Source of the DNA: Endoryza foliicola
GTDB taxonomy: Bacteria > Bacteroidota > Bacteroidia > Chitinophagales > Chitinophagaceae
Length of the DNA: 64,000 nt
Reading direction: 5' to 3'
Assembly (NCBI GenBank): GCA_965226965.1
Contig: OZ245715.1
Location: 3,906,001-3,970,000 of the forward strand
Shown: one piece after another, positions 15,810 through 24,349 of the stretch
Layout of the letters: every line of letters starts with the position of its first letter
Numbering within the stretch: the stretch's first letter is position 1
The notes under the pieces: model-generated
The model's input: only the letters and a program-made list of their open reading frames with translations
Database searches by the model: none
Told to the model about the DNA's origin: nothing
Program-made: the position numbers and the translations under genes

Positions 15810-16592
15810 CTACGCTGCCACAACCCCCTTCTCCTCTCCATCGCCTTTCGACTTATACACTAATGGTGTTTGCTTTTGTGCAAGTATTCTCGTGTCAATT
15901 TCAATAGGTTTACTCCATTCTTCCAATCGACCTTGCTTGTATCGGACCTTCCATTCGCCGGGTTTTCCATTTCTCATTTTCAATAAAGAAACCTTCCAGC
16001 AAGGAAATCCTACTCCAGGCATGGCATTGTCTAAACTACTGGGTAATGGCTGAATACGCCATCTACTCACACATGAATTGTTGATGGGTTCCTGCTTAGA
16101 TGTATTGAGCAGGAATGTGGTAACTTTTGATGTTTCAACGGCCAGTTGCAATCGCCGTGAAAGGGTGAAATCAACCTTATGGGTCTCCGCTATCACAATG
16201 GCTACCCCTTCGCATTTTACTGCTTCTTCGAGTATCCATTGACGTGCTTTTAATGTTGGTGGACGAACAAATAATATATGTTGAGAATCAATCCCAAATG
16301 CTGATATGCCATGAGGAAATAAAGACCATCGATCCCATATCCATACTATCACACCATTGGTTTTTAATACCGACTTTATCATTCCGGCTATAAAACCATA
16401 CCCTGCTGCTATCGACTCCGGATCCGAACAACATATCTCATGAACGGCAGCACTTGGAAAAACTCCTAATGGAAAATGATCGCGACAGAATTCAGGTAAA
16501 GTTGGCTGAAAACTCCCCACAGTACTGGCACGAATACCCCCTAGGGCCATCAGATCTCTTCGCAATTGCGAGATGACTGTTGCCTTATCCAT
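15810..16592 (-). CDS. imuA: ImuA, RecA-like accessory of mutagenic repair
   Basis: About 260 aa; the ATG at 16592 (MDKATVISQLRRDL) is preferred over an in-frame GTG two codons upstream. ImuA proteins are RecA-fold relatives acting with ImuB and DnaE2 in translesion synthesis. Matching features are the segment around FPSAAVHEICCSDPESIAAGYGF, the GVIVWIWDR strand and the Arg/Ser-rich SRWRIQPLPSS near the C-terminus. It is the first gene of the cassette, behind a consensus promoter containing a palindrome, so DNA-damage control is likely. The assignment leans strongly on the adjacent imuB and dnaE2. Confidence 0.88.
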   Translation of the reverse strand: MDKATVISQLRRDLMALGGIRASTVGSFQPTLPEFCRDHFPLGVFPSAAVHEICCSDPESIAAGYGFIAGMIKSVLKTNGVIVWIWDRWSLFPHGISAFGIDSQHILFVRPPTLKARQWILEEAVKCEGVAIVIAETHKVDFTLSRRLQLAVETSKVTTFLLNTSKQEPINNSCVSRWRIQPLPSSLDNAMPGVGFPCWKVSLLKMRNGKPGEWKVRYKQGRLEEWSKPIEIDTRILAQKQTPLVYKSKGDGEEKGVVAA

Positions 16593-16608
16593 CCACACTT
16601 ATTTAAAT

Positions 16609-16641
16609 CAAAAATACTAAAATTTTTAGCATTTCACCAAA
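16609..16641 (-). promoter_or_regulatory. imuA promoter with palindromic operator in its spacer
   Basis: Minus strand: -33 TTTG (16641-16638), 21-nt spacer, -7 TATTTTTG (16616-16609). The palindrome CTAAAA-T-TTTTAG (16617-16629; extended TACTAAAATTTTTAGCA, 16615-16631) fills the spacer and touches the -7. This is a classic repressor position. Since the cassette is a DNA-damage response, this is a candidate SOS-type box. The sequence is seen directly; the regulator is unknown. Confidence 0.68.
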
Positions 16642-16658
16642 TTTAAATTCTCTTTTTT

Positions 16659-16693
16659 AAAAAAAAATAAAGCGGAAGTGAGAACACTTCCGC
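16659..16693 (-). terminator. Intrinsic terminator of the pyrC operon
   Basis: Perfect 9-bp stem GCGGAAGTG / CACTTCCGC with a 4-nt loop (16672-16693). On the minus strand it is followed by TTTATTTTTTTTT. It lies 125 nt past the dihydroorotase stop and just upstream of the imuA promoter. Confidence 0.85.
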
Positions 16694-16817
16694 CCACGGA
16701 TTCATACGAAAAACCGCGCAAACAAAATCATCAAACATTTATTACAAGTAAAAATGTGCTTCACTTTTCATCCCATCGTTGCACTACTTCTCCCTCACTA
16801 GAAAAAGAAACCGGCAT

Positions 16818-18149
16818 CTAGTTCTCTACTGCAAAATGCAACCGCATTCCGGCTGGTAAGGCTTGCACTCTTCCCTCACTATAAGCTTGCACTCCATTTA
16901 CATAAGTAGCTTTGATCTGTGTACTATAAGTTGTTTGCTCATAAGGCGACCAACCACATGCATAGGAAATGCTTGGCTTCACTTCATTTGCATTCATATC
17001 TACCAACACAAAGTCGGCAAAATAGCCCTCTCGAATGTATCCTCGCTCCAAAATTTGAAAGAGGTTAGCCGGATTGTGACACATCTTATTCACTACCTGT
17101 TCTAAAGAAATGATCCCTTTCTTGTACTTTTCTAAAAGCGATAACAGGCTATGTCCTACCCCGGGCATTCCCGATTTCACCTCATCATATCCACCTTCTT
17201 TTTCTGAAAGTAAATGAGGTGCGTGATCACTCCCAATGGTGTCGATCTTGTTCGTTACCAAAGCAGCAATCAATTTCTGACGATCCGATTCCAATTTAAT
17301 GGAAGGATTCACTTTCATTTTATACCCTAGTTCTTTGTAATTGTTATAAGAAAACATCAAGTGAGGCAAACAAATTTCTGCCGTAATTCTTTTATTCTTA
17401 CTCAAAGGACTGTCTTCCAACAAAGCCAATTCATCCATTGTACTGAGGTGTAACAAATGAACACGAGCTCCGGTTTCTTTTGCCAATTCTACTACTTTCT
17501 TACTCGCTTCAAAACAAGCTTCTCTGCTTCGGAACATGGTATGCTTCTCCGGAGTGATGGCATTGCGCAAACTAAACTTAAATACCGACGATGTTTTTGC
17601 AATGATATCTTCTTGCTCGCAATGAAGCGCTACAATTGCATCTGTACTTTTCATTACTTTCTCTAATAAGTCGGGGCGATTGCACAAAGCACCATCTTTG
17701 AAATACAAACCATCGTCCGTTACACCACAAATCGTATTGCGGTTCATACGCTTGATCTCTTCAATATTATATCCGTTTGTTCCTAAGTAGAAGGAATAAT
17801 TGGCCATAGATGATTGAGAAGCCAATTTGTACTTCTCTTCCAAAACATCCAAACTGGTAGCGTCCGGTTTTGTATTGGGCATGTCCATAAACGAAGTAAC
17901 ACCACCGGCCACTGCTGCTGAAGACTCTGAAAGTATCGTGGCTTTGTTCGTATATCCCGGCTCTCTAAAATGAACATGTGTATCTATCACACCAGGCAAC
18001 ATTACCAATCCGGTACCATCAATTTCCACATCAGCTTTTACATCAATAACTGAATCAATTTTTTCGAATCGAAAATCGGACACAAGCACATCCGATACTT
18101 TTTTCTCATGATCGCTAACAATCGTAACGTTTTTAACAAGCGTCTTCAT
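16818..18149 (-). CDS. pyrC: Dihydroorotase (class I amidohydrolase)
   Basis: 443 aa. It interconverts N-carbamoyl-aspartate and dihydroorotate in pyrimidine synthesis. The metal-binding motif DTHVHFREPG (His58, His60) lies after the beta-sandwich start. GVTSFMDMPNTKPD, HCEQEDII and the late GSDHAPHLLSEKEGGYDE (about residues 308-325) are the class I (PyrC/AllB-type) motifs. Allantoinase is the main alternative, but the HFREPG/MPNT combination and the absence of purine genes favour dihydroorotase. It lies 13 nt downstream of the DUF6671-like gene, probably in one operon. Confidence 0.88.
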   Translation of the reverse strand: MKTLVKNVTIVSDHEKKVSDVLVSDFRFEKIDSVIDVKADVEIDGTGLVMLPGVIDTHVHFREPGYTNKATILSESSAAVAGGVTSFMDMPNTKPDATSLDVLEEKYKLASQSSMANYSFYLGTNGYNIEEIKRMNRNTICGVTDDGLYFKDGALCNRPDLLEKVMKSTDAIVALHCEQEDIIAKTSSVFKFSLRNAITPEKHTMFRSREACFEASKKVVELAKETGARVHLLHLSTMDELALLEDSPLSKNKRITAEICLPHLMFSYNNYKELGYKMKVNPSIKLESDRQKLIAALVTNKIDTIGSDHAPHLLSEKEGGYDEVKSGMPGVGHSLLSLLEKYKKGIISLEQVVNKMCHNPANLFQILERGYIREGYFADFVLVDMNANEVKPSISYACGWSPYEQTTYSTQIKATYVNGVQAYSEGRVQALPAGMRLHFAVEN

Positions 18150-18162
18150 TTTATTTTTTTGT

Positions 18163-19041
18163 TTAGGGATTACATTGGTCGCAAAACATTGGATCTTCCG
18201 TTCGCTTGTTATGCGGATAATAAAGCTTATCGGAATAATTACAGAACTGACAATTTTTTACCAAATACAAAACACTGTTCGTAGGCGCTTCGCATAAGCT
18301 GCAGGGAAGCCCGGGGCTTGCCGATACCACACCAAAACCGGGTAATTTACAACGTGGACACGCACTGAGCATTTTCTGAATCAACTTTTCCGTAGTGCGC
18401 TGAATCACATTCATACGTGTTGGATTGCAATGCGCACGCATATCTGTTTCAACAAATACCTTTCCCCACTTTTCGTTTAAATAGTGAAAATGTGATTTAA
18501 GCAATACAGGAGTATTGGCCCCTTTAATCACTAAACTATTTTTGCCTTGTTCTTTTCGCAATATCAATCCGTGAGAAGGGAACTGTGCTTTTTGAGCAAA
18601 TTCCATGAGTTCCTCTTCCGTACTAACTACTCTTCCACTGAAATTGGTTTCCAAACTCCACTCTCTTTCGATAAAAAGAAAGTTGTTCTTCTGATCCATT
18701 ATAACTACCCATTCTTCATCGCAGCTTGCAAAAGGAATATGCGGATGTGGACCGAAAGATCCTTCACTGGCAATAGCAATATCACAGTCGGAAAACTGCA
18801 AAGCCAATTCACATTTTCGTTTGGCTGCTGATAAAGGATCCAATTCTCTTTCAATTTCACCTGAGAAGGTTCCTAAAAGATCGGTATCAAACCCTGTTAC
18901 TACTTCTAGCTCCATTCCAAGTTTCTCTTTCAATAGTGGTGCCATCACCGATTCCTTTCCATGTTTGGTAAGAAGGGCAATGCGCCTTCCTTCAAAAAAC
19001 TGATGAACACTGAATTGGGTTGACATTGCTAAAACGGTCAT
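18163..19041 (-). CDS. DUF6671-like protein with C-terminal zinc-ribbon cysteines
   Basis: About 292 aa from ATG 19041; ATG 19026 (MSTQFSVHQFF) is also possible. The core begins FFEGRRIALLTKHGKE and includes DCDIAIASEGSFGPHPHIPF, which I associate with the DUF6671 family (from memory). The C-terminal quarter has four Cys pairs (CPRC, CSLC, CQFC, CDQC), suggesting two zinc ribbons. No experimentally known function is recalled. It is immediately upstream of pyrC, so it may be co-transcribed with pyrimidine synthesis. An inverted repeat lies just before its start. Confidence 0.6.
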   Translation of the reverse strand: MTVLAMSTQFSVHQFFEGRRIALLTKHGKESVMAPLLKEKLGMELEVVTGFDTDLLGTFSGEIERELDPLSAAKRKCELALQFSDCDIAIASEGSFGPHPHIPFASCDEEWVVIMDQKNNFLFIEREWSLETNFSGRVVSTEEELMEFAQKAQFPSHGLILRKEQGKNSLVIKGANTPVLLKSHFHYLNEKWGKVFVETDMRAHCNPTRMNVIQRTTEKLIQKMLSACPRCKLPGFGVVSASPGLPCSLCEAPTNSVLYLVKNCQFCNYSDKLYYPHNKRTEDPMFCDQCNP

Positions 19042-19053
19042 ATGATTTATTTT

Positions 19054-19081
19054 ATAAAGCAATCAGGCGGCTTTGCTTTAT
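19054..19081. promoter_or_regulatory. Inverted repeat upstream of the DUF6671-like gene
   Basis: ATAAAGCAA (19054-19062) and TTGCTTTAT (19073-19081) are perfect 9-bp arms with a 10-nt loop, 13 nt before ATG 19041. No T-run follows on either strand, so it is more likely an operator or leader hairpin than a terminator. Confidence 0.4.
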
Positions 19082-19096
19082 TTGATTGATTAGGCA

Positions 19097-19147
19097 GAAA
19101 AATGCCGGCTACTTGATAGGTTGGTTAATGGCGAACCAAGTGCCGGC
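19097..19147 (-). terminator. Intrinsic terminator of icd
   Basis: On the minus strand GCCGGCACTTGGTT pairs with a downstream arm ending AAGTAGCCGGC (one bulged base), followed by ATTTTT. It begins 10 nt past the icd stop codon. Confidence 0.78.
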
Positions 19148-19156
19148 GGTATACAT

Positions 19157-20593
19157 TTATTGACCTTGACCAAGCGAGTATCCTTTCTTGCCTTCGAAGC
19201 TGTAGAGATTTTCAGTTTTGATGACCTCTACTTTGGTTTCAATGGCTCTTTGCAAGAGTTCAATGATCTCTGCGCGCGACATTTCTTGATAATCTTCCTT
19301 CACAAATCTGCAACGCCAGTGGTCGGTACAGAAGGTTTCTTTGAAACCATTGGGCCATACTTTGATACCACGGTTGGTGATCATCGACAACTTGATTTTA
19401 TCCTTCTGTAACTGTGTCATTAGTTCAGCCAATTGGTTGGCTTCAAATCCCGGCCAGTGTACAAAAATGTCTACTCCTTCCAGTGTTTTGGCTTGTTGCG
19501 GTTTGCGTTGGTATTTAGGGATTTGAATTTTGTATTCCTGGCTGTAGGATACAGCTTGCAGTTGACTGGGCTTCTGTCCTAAGTTTTTAATGATAGCGTC
19601 TGCAAACTCTTGGGTACCTACCAGTTGCTTACTGATTCCTTCTTGATAAATATCTTTGGTATGAATGCCATCTTCGATGGTTTTCAACCAGGCATTTTGG
19701 ATTGCAGCGGCTACATCGCTTTGACCAATATGGTTCAACATCATCACTGCACCTTGTAACAATCCTGAAGGGTTCGCGGTATTCTTCCCTGCCATTTTAG
19801 GAGCAGAACCATGGATGGCTTCGAACATCGCACATTCTTCACCGATATTGGAAGAACCTGCCAGTCCAACCGATCCGGCAATTTGTGCGGCAACATCGGA
19901 AAGCACGTCACCATAAAGATTAGGTACCACAATCACATCAAAGTTTTCAGGCGTATCGGCCATTTTAGCCGCACCAATATCGATGATCCAATGTTCTTGC
20001 TCTATTTCAGGATATTCTTTTCCAATTTCTTCAAACACTTGATGAAACAATCCATCGGTTTGTTTCATGATATTGTCTTTTGTGAAACAAGTCACTTTTT
20101 TGCGATTGTTTTGCTTTGCATATTCAAAAGCATAGCGAATGATTTTTTCACAACCGGGGCGGCTGATGAGTTTCAAGCACTGTACTACTTCATCGGTTTG
20201 TTGGTGTTCGATACCGGCGTACAAGTCTTCTTCGTTTTCACGAACAATTACGATGTCCATTTTCGGATGCTTCGTGTCAACAAAAGGATACAAACTGGTG
20301 CAAGGGCGAACATTGGCAAACAGTCCTAAGAATTTTCGTGTTGATACGTTTAAGCTTTTGTAACCGCCGCCCTGAGGAGTGGTAATGGGGGCTTTCAGGA
20401 AAACTTTGTTTTTGCGGATTACATCCCAAGATTCGGGTTTGATACCGGAAGTATTACCGGCCAAATACTCCTTTTCACCTACTTCAATTTCATCATACTC
20501 AAGTGCTGCGCCTGCAGCAGAAAGCACTTTGAGAGTGGCTTCCATGATTTCGGGACCTATTCCGTCCCCTTTCGCGATGGTGATTCTTGTCAT
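19157..20593 (-). CDS. icd: NADP-type isocitrate dehydrogenase with C-terminal extension
   Basis: 478 aa from ATG 20593 (MTRITIAKGDGIGPEIM); an upstream TTG in frame is not family-like. Decarboxylating beta-hydroxyacid dehydrogenase: oxidises isocitrate to 2-oxoglutarate in the TCA cycle. The signature region is NLYGDVLSDVAAQIAGSVG, with substrate arginines in SLNVSTRKFLGLFANVRP. About 140 extra residues after the catalytic domain (from about 335, EYKIQIPKYQRKPQQAK) resemble the longer Thermus-type enzymes. 3-isopropylmalate dehydrogenase is excluded by that extension. It ends in its own terminator, so it is likely monocistronic. Confidence 0.87.
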   Translation of the reverse strand: MTRITIAKGDGIGPEIMEATLKVLSAAGAALEYDEIEVGEKEYLAGNTSGIKPESWDVIRKNKVFLKAPITTPQGGGYKSLNVSTRKFLGLFANVRPCTSLYPFVDTKHPKMDIVIVRENEEDLYAGIEHQQTDEVVQCLKLISRPGCEKIIRYAFEYAKQNNRKKVTCFTKDNIMKQTDGLFHQVFEEIGKEYPEIEQEHWIIDIGAAKMADTPENFDVIVVPNLYGDVLSDVAAQIAGSVGLAGSSNIGEECAMFEAIHGSAPKMAGKNTANPSGLLQGAVMMLNHIGQSDVAAAIQNAWLKTIEDGIHTKDIYQEGISKQLVGTQEFADAIIKNLGQKPSQLQAVSYSQEYKIQIPKYQRKPQQAKTLEGVDIFVHWPGFEANQLAELMTQLQKDKIKLSMITNRGIKVWPNGFKETFCTDHWRCRFVKEDYQEMSRAEIIELLQRAIETKVEVIKTENLYSFEGKKGYSLGQGQ

Positions 20594-20779
20594 TGGTTGT
20601 TGTTTTTTGTACCACAAAACTGGGTTTAATTTTCATAAGTTTATATTTATTGTTTTTATATTATACATTATCTTTTATTTATGTGTTATTTGAAAAGCTC
20701 CTGCATCCTTCACAGGCAGTTTCTTACACTCTCCTATAAAATCATGTTTTTAGGGGAGGAAAGCGAGTTTTGTATCGAA

Positions 20780-20787
20780 TACGTTTG
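20780..20787 (+). promoter_or_regulatory. -7 promoter element for the propeller lipoprotein
   Basis: TACGTTTG matches TAnnTTTG and lies 17 nt before ATG 20805. No -33 TTTG is at the expected distance. An imperfect hairpin (CTCCTATAAAA with TTTTTAGGGGAG, 20731-20760) lies just upstream. Confidence 0.45.
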
Positions 20788-20804
20788 TTTCATAAACTAA
20801 ACAC

Positions 20805-21887
20805 ATGAAACAGCTTATTACCATCCTACTATTTTCAATTGCCTTTGTTTCTTGTAAGAAAGATCACGAAGCGCAACCCATTACCAATAATCCATCTGAT
20901 ACCGTTGTATATGTAAGCGGAACGGTTATTCAACCCGTGGGTGGACAAGGTACTCCCTGTATCTGGAGAAACGGTGTACGCACTGATTTGCCCATTCCGC
21001 CCGGTGCTTACGGTGGCGCTGCAACCATTGCACAATTGGGAAAAGATATTTATGTGGTAGGCACGCTGTATATCAACGGCGTTCTCAAACCGGTATATTG
21101 GAAGAACGGTGTTATGGTAGGCCTTACTCCCGCTAATGGTTATGGAGAAGGCAATGCTACGGGGGTATTTGTTTCAGGTACCGATGTTTACATAGGGGGT
21201 ACCAGCAAGAGTGGAAGTTCTTATTTGCCTACCGTTTGGAAAAACGATGTACCTACAGCCTATACTGCCATTTTAGAACCCAACAAATACAATTTAGTAA
21301 GCGCTATTGCTGTAGATAAAAACGATGTCTATTTAACTGGATATAGCCAACTTGGAACAAAGCGAGTACCGGTAATTTGGAAGAACGGCGGACTTATGGA
21401 ACAACCAAGCTCAGCCATTGGCACTTGGGGTATTCCCAATACCATTGCTATTTCAGGCAGTTCCGTTTATGTTGCTGGTGTTGCCACCGACAAAAACGAT
21501 CAATACTGGACCGGTATGCTTTGGAAAGACAATCTTGAGGGTGTGGTTATCTCCAATCCAATGGCGAATGAAAGCAAGATAGAAGGGAATATGGTGGTAA
21601 ACAAGGGTTCGGTTTATCTTGCCGGCTATTACGTAAAGCAAGGAAAACCCGATCAAGCTTGCTATTGGAAAGACGGAGTAATGAACGTTTCGGCAACAGA
21701 AAGTGCCAACCGCCAAAACCGTGCATCTTCTATTAAAGTAGCAAACAACAGCGTGTATTTAAGTGGATTCATTGTTGCTACTAACGGATCAAGAGAACCG
21801 TTTTATTGGAAAGATGGATCTATCACTTCGCTTCCAACGATTAATAATTTAGGGGGATATCCTTATGATATTTTGATTGGGCAGTAA
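20805..21887 (+). CDS. Lipoprotein of seven ~45-50-residue repeats, probable beta-propeller
   Basis: 360 aa. Lipoprotein signal MKQLITILLFSIAFVSC with the lipidated Cys at 17. The following KKDHE resembles the charged surface-export tag of Bacteroidota lipoproteins, so the protein may face outward. The rest is seven repeats, each with a strand like VYVAG / VYLTG / VYIGG followed about 12-15 residues later by W(K/R)(N/D)G, e.g. PVYWKNGVMVG, PTVWKNDVPTA, PVIWKNGGLME, ACYWKDGVMNV, PFYWKDGSITS. Seven repeats of that size fit a seven-bladed beta-propeller. No enzyme residues are recognised; ligand binding is inference. Confidence 0.72.
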   Translation: MKQLITILLFSIAFVSCKKDHEAQPITNNPSDTVVYVSGTVIQPVGGQGTPCIWRNGVRTDLPIPPGAYGGAATIAQLGKDIYVVGTLYINGVLKPVYWKNGVMVGLTPANGYGEGNATGVFVSGTDVYIGGTSKSGSSYLPTVWKNDVPTAYTAILEPNKYNLVSAIAVDKNDVYLTGYSQLGTKRVPVIWKNGGLMEQPSSAIGTWGIPNTIAISGSSVYVAGVATDKNDQYWTGMLWKDNLEGVVISNPMANESKIEGNMVVNKGSVYLAGYYVKQGKPDQACYWKDGVMNVSATESANRQNRASSIKVANNSVYLSGFIVATNGSREPFYWKDGSITSLPTINNLGGYPYDILIGQ

Positions 21888-21917
21888 TGATTCATAGTAG
21901 AAGGAATGAGGTCTTGT

Positions 21918-22226
21918 TCATCGCAAAAAGAAGGAGAGAAGGAGAAGCGCGGAGGTTTGTGGGGCTTCCTGAAATTCGAAGAGTTTACTCTACCGCAACG
22001 TAACAAAGGGCGCAACGGTTCGCAACGGAGTTCAAATTACTCTGAGTAGCTCTGCCTAAACTTCAAGCTGACTTAAAATTTAAATACGTCTCTGCTATTT
22101 GCAATACGTTGCGAACCGTTGCGCTCTTACTTCCTTTGCGGTAGAGTAAAAATCTTCAAATGTAAACCTGCTACAGAAACAAATAGTAACTCCGCGCCTC
22201 TCCTTCTCTCTTTCCCTCCGCGATGA
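21918..22226. repeat. 309-bp imperfect inverted repeat (family D) between convergent genes
   Basis: The left arm (TCATCGC... CCGCAACG ... GCGCAACGGTTCGCAACG, 21918-22027) is mirrored by the right arm (about 22105-22226). Shared blocks include TTTACTCTACCGCAA, GCGCAACGGTTCGCAACG and AGAGAAGGAGA...GCGCGGAG. A central spacer of about 75 nt remains. A solitary arm of the same family lies at 39593-39700. It fills the 346-bp gap between two genes that end toward each other. Confidence 0.75.
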
Positions 22227-22233
22227 TCAATCT

Positions 22234-23658
22234 CTACTTCAAACCCTGATAATAATCCAACACCTTTGTCTTCAAAATATAATCATACTTCGCAGCAATC
22301 AAATTCGTATTCGCACGATCCAGGTTGTTCTTTGCAATAATATAATCCACTGAAGTAATCACCCCCGCCTCAAACTTACTCGTAGCCGCTCTAAATGAAA
22401 CCGCATAATCCGCTGCCTGTCGCTCCAAAACCTGATACCGCTCAAACGCCGTATTCATATTGATATATGCAAGATCAATCGCTTGCTTCAATCGAAGATT
22501 CGTCGTCTTCTCCTGATTCACCGTTTGCTGCTCCGTAATTTTAGCCAATTTGTACTGAGTCTTCAATCGAGCCGCATTAAAAATGGGAATCTGCAAACCT
22601 ATACCAATGTATGAATTGAGGTTATTCTTCCACTGACTACCATAACTCAATTTCTGACTCTCAAAATTATCTTGACTGGTATACACCGTAGTCTTAACAT
22701 TATTAACCGTTACATAAGAACTGGTCGCAACATCCGTAGTACTCAAAAACTTCAAGGTATTAGCGGCACTAGAGTAATTCGTACCCAATGAAGCATTCAA
22801 ACTCAAAGTTGGCATCATATAACCACGTGCCACTTTCACTCCCAACACCGCCGCCCGCGTTTTAAAAGCAGCAGCCTGAACCGAAGCAAAGCCTTTACTC
22901 GCCGCACTATACACTTCCTCAATAGAACTACTGTATCGTGCCAAAGCCGTTACATCAATTTTTTCCAAACGCATATCTGCACTGTAGGGGATATTCATCA
23001 ACTGACATAGCGCAATCTTCGAACTTTCCAATGCATTCTTAGACCCAATAATACTCAGTTCATCACTTCCTAACTGACCTTTTTGATCATATAAAGTAGC
23101 CGGAGCAATGGCACCATCTTTATCCAGTAAGGTCAACCGTTCCACTTGTTGTCTGCTCACCTCAGCCTGATTGTTTGCCAAAGCCAATTGATCTTGGTTA
23201 TTCAACACTAGTAAATACGCCAATATCACATTGATCGTTAAATCGTTTTTAGCTTGTTGCAGATCCATTTTAGCACCTTCCAACGATTGTTGTCCTTGTT
23301 TGATAGCGTTCACAGTAGAAGACCCGTTCCACAACGTAACACCGGCACTCAAATTATACTGGGCGGTATTCAGGGTTTGATCCAAATAACTATTGGTATA
23401 AGGGTTGATACTTCTACCTTGATTGATACCATGATTGATATTCGCGTTCAAAGTCGGAAACAAACCTGCTTTGGATTGTATCAAATTGGCTTCCGCATTC
23501 TGTTCACGAAAACCGGCATTCAATACATCCATATTGTTTTTAAGAGCAATGTCAACACATTGCTGTAGAGAATACACGGTGGTCGACTGCGAATAAGCCG
23601 ACATGCTCATCACTACTCCAACCAATAATCCTGTTACTATTTTAAACTTTTGTTTCAT
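22234..23658 (-). CDS. TolC-family outer-membrane efflux protein
   Basis: 474 aa, full length for the family. Signal peptide MKQKFKIVTGLLVGVV ending near SAYSQS. It begins with the typical YSLQQCVDIALKNNMDVLNA motif and repeats the TolC pattern in the second half (VYTSQDNFES, LQIPIFNAARLKTQYKLAK), with long Gln/Ala-rich helices. It is the last gene of the large exporter cluster, 9 nt after the ATPase at 23668, and should provide its outer-membrane duct. A bidirectional inverted repeat follows. Confidence 0.9.
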   Translation of the reverse strand: MKQKFKIVTGLLVGVVMSMSAYSQSTTVYSLQQCVDIALKNNMDVLNAGFREQNAEANLIQSKAGLFPTLNANINHGINQGRSINPYTNSYLDQTLNTAQYNLSAGVTLWNGSSTVNAIKQGQQSLEGAKMDLQQAKNDLTINVILAYLLVLNNQDQLALANNQAEVSRQQVERLTLLDKDGAIAPATLYDQKGQLGSDELSIIGSKNALESSKIALCQLMNIPYSADMRLEKIDVTALARYSSSIEEVYSAASKGFASVQAAAFKTRAAVLGVKVARGYMMPTLSLNASLGTNYSSAANTLKFLSTTDVATSSYVTVNNVKTTVYTSQDNFESQKLSYGSQWKNNLNSYIGIGLQIPIFNAARLKTQYKLAKITEQQTVNQEKTTNLRLKQAIDLAYINMNTAFERYQVLERQAADYAVSFRAATSKFEAGVITSVDYIIAKNNLDRANTNLIAAKYDYILKTKVLDYYQGLK

Positions 23659-23667
23659 CTTTTTTTG

Positions 23668-24345
23668 TTATTGCTGTTCAATTCTACCATCCAACAAATG
23701 AATGATACGGTTTCCATATTGCGCGTTCTTCTCTGAGTGTGTTACCTGAATTATGGTCACCCCTTCTTCTTTATTCAATTTGGTAAACAATTCCATGATT
23801 TCCTCCCCTTGCTTGCTGTTCAAATTACCAGTGGGTTCATCGGCCAAAATCAACTTCGGCTTGGCAATCAAGGCCCGAGCAATACCCACCAATTGCTGCT
23901 GCCCACCCGAAAGCTGAGCCGGAAACAAATCTTTCTTCCCCACAATATTGAATCTATCTAACACATCTGCTACCATAGCTTTCCGCTCGCTCGACTTTAT
24001 GTTTTGATACAATAAGGGCGTTTCAATGTTTTCGTACACTGTTAACTCATCAATGAGATGATAGGCTTGAAACACAAATCCAATATGCGTTTTGTACAAC
24101 TCCGTACGTTGCTTCTCTTTTAATTGATGAACCGGGGTATCCATAAACACATATTCACCTTCATCAAATTGATCCAACATACCCATCACATTCAACAATG
24201 TTGATTTACCGGAACCTGATGGCCCCATAATAGACACAAACTCTCCCTCTTCTATAGAAACATGGATATCTTTTAGTAAGAATATCCGATTGTTGCCGTT
24301 ATTCACCCACTTACTTAACCTATTAATACGAATCATAGCATTCAA
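23668..24345 (-). CDS. ABC transporter ATP-binding protein, MacB/LolD type (slightly divergent motifs)
   Basis: 225 aa. Walker A GPSGSGKST, Q-loop FVFQAYHLIDELTVYEN, signature LSGGQQQL, Walker B LILADEPTGN and switch His in VTHSEKN. Two positions differ from the sister ATPase at 31932: the signature ends in Leu rather than Arg, and the D-loop reads GNLNSKQG rather than GNLDSSNG. The catalytic Glu is intact, so it is probably active. It lies 4 nt downstream of the permease at 24350 and 9 nt upstream of tolC. Confidence 0.91.
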   Translation of the reverse strand: MNAMIRINRLSKWVNNGNNRIFLLKDIHVSIEEGEFVSIMGPSGSGKSTLLNVMGMLDQFDEGEYVFMDTPVHQLKEKQRTELYKTHIGFVFQAYHLIDELTVYENIETPLLYQNIKSSERKAMVADVLDRFNIVGKKDLFPAQLSGGQQQLVGIARALIAKPKLILADEPTGNLNSKQGEEIMELFTKLNKEEGVTIIQVTHSEKNAQYGNRIIHLLDGRIEQQ

Positions 24346-24349
24346 ATTA

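Noticed and set aside
16761..16817. 18-codon ORF starting directly after the pyrC stop (minus strand)
   Set aside because: It is short, has no signal of its own and no recognisable pattern; an adjacent ATG is easily due to chance.
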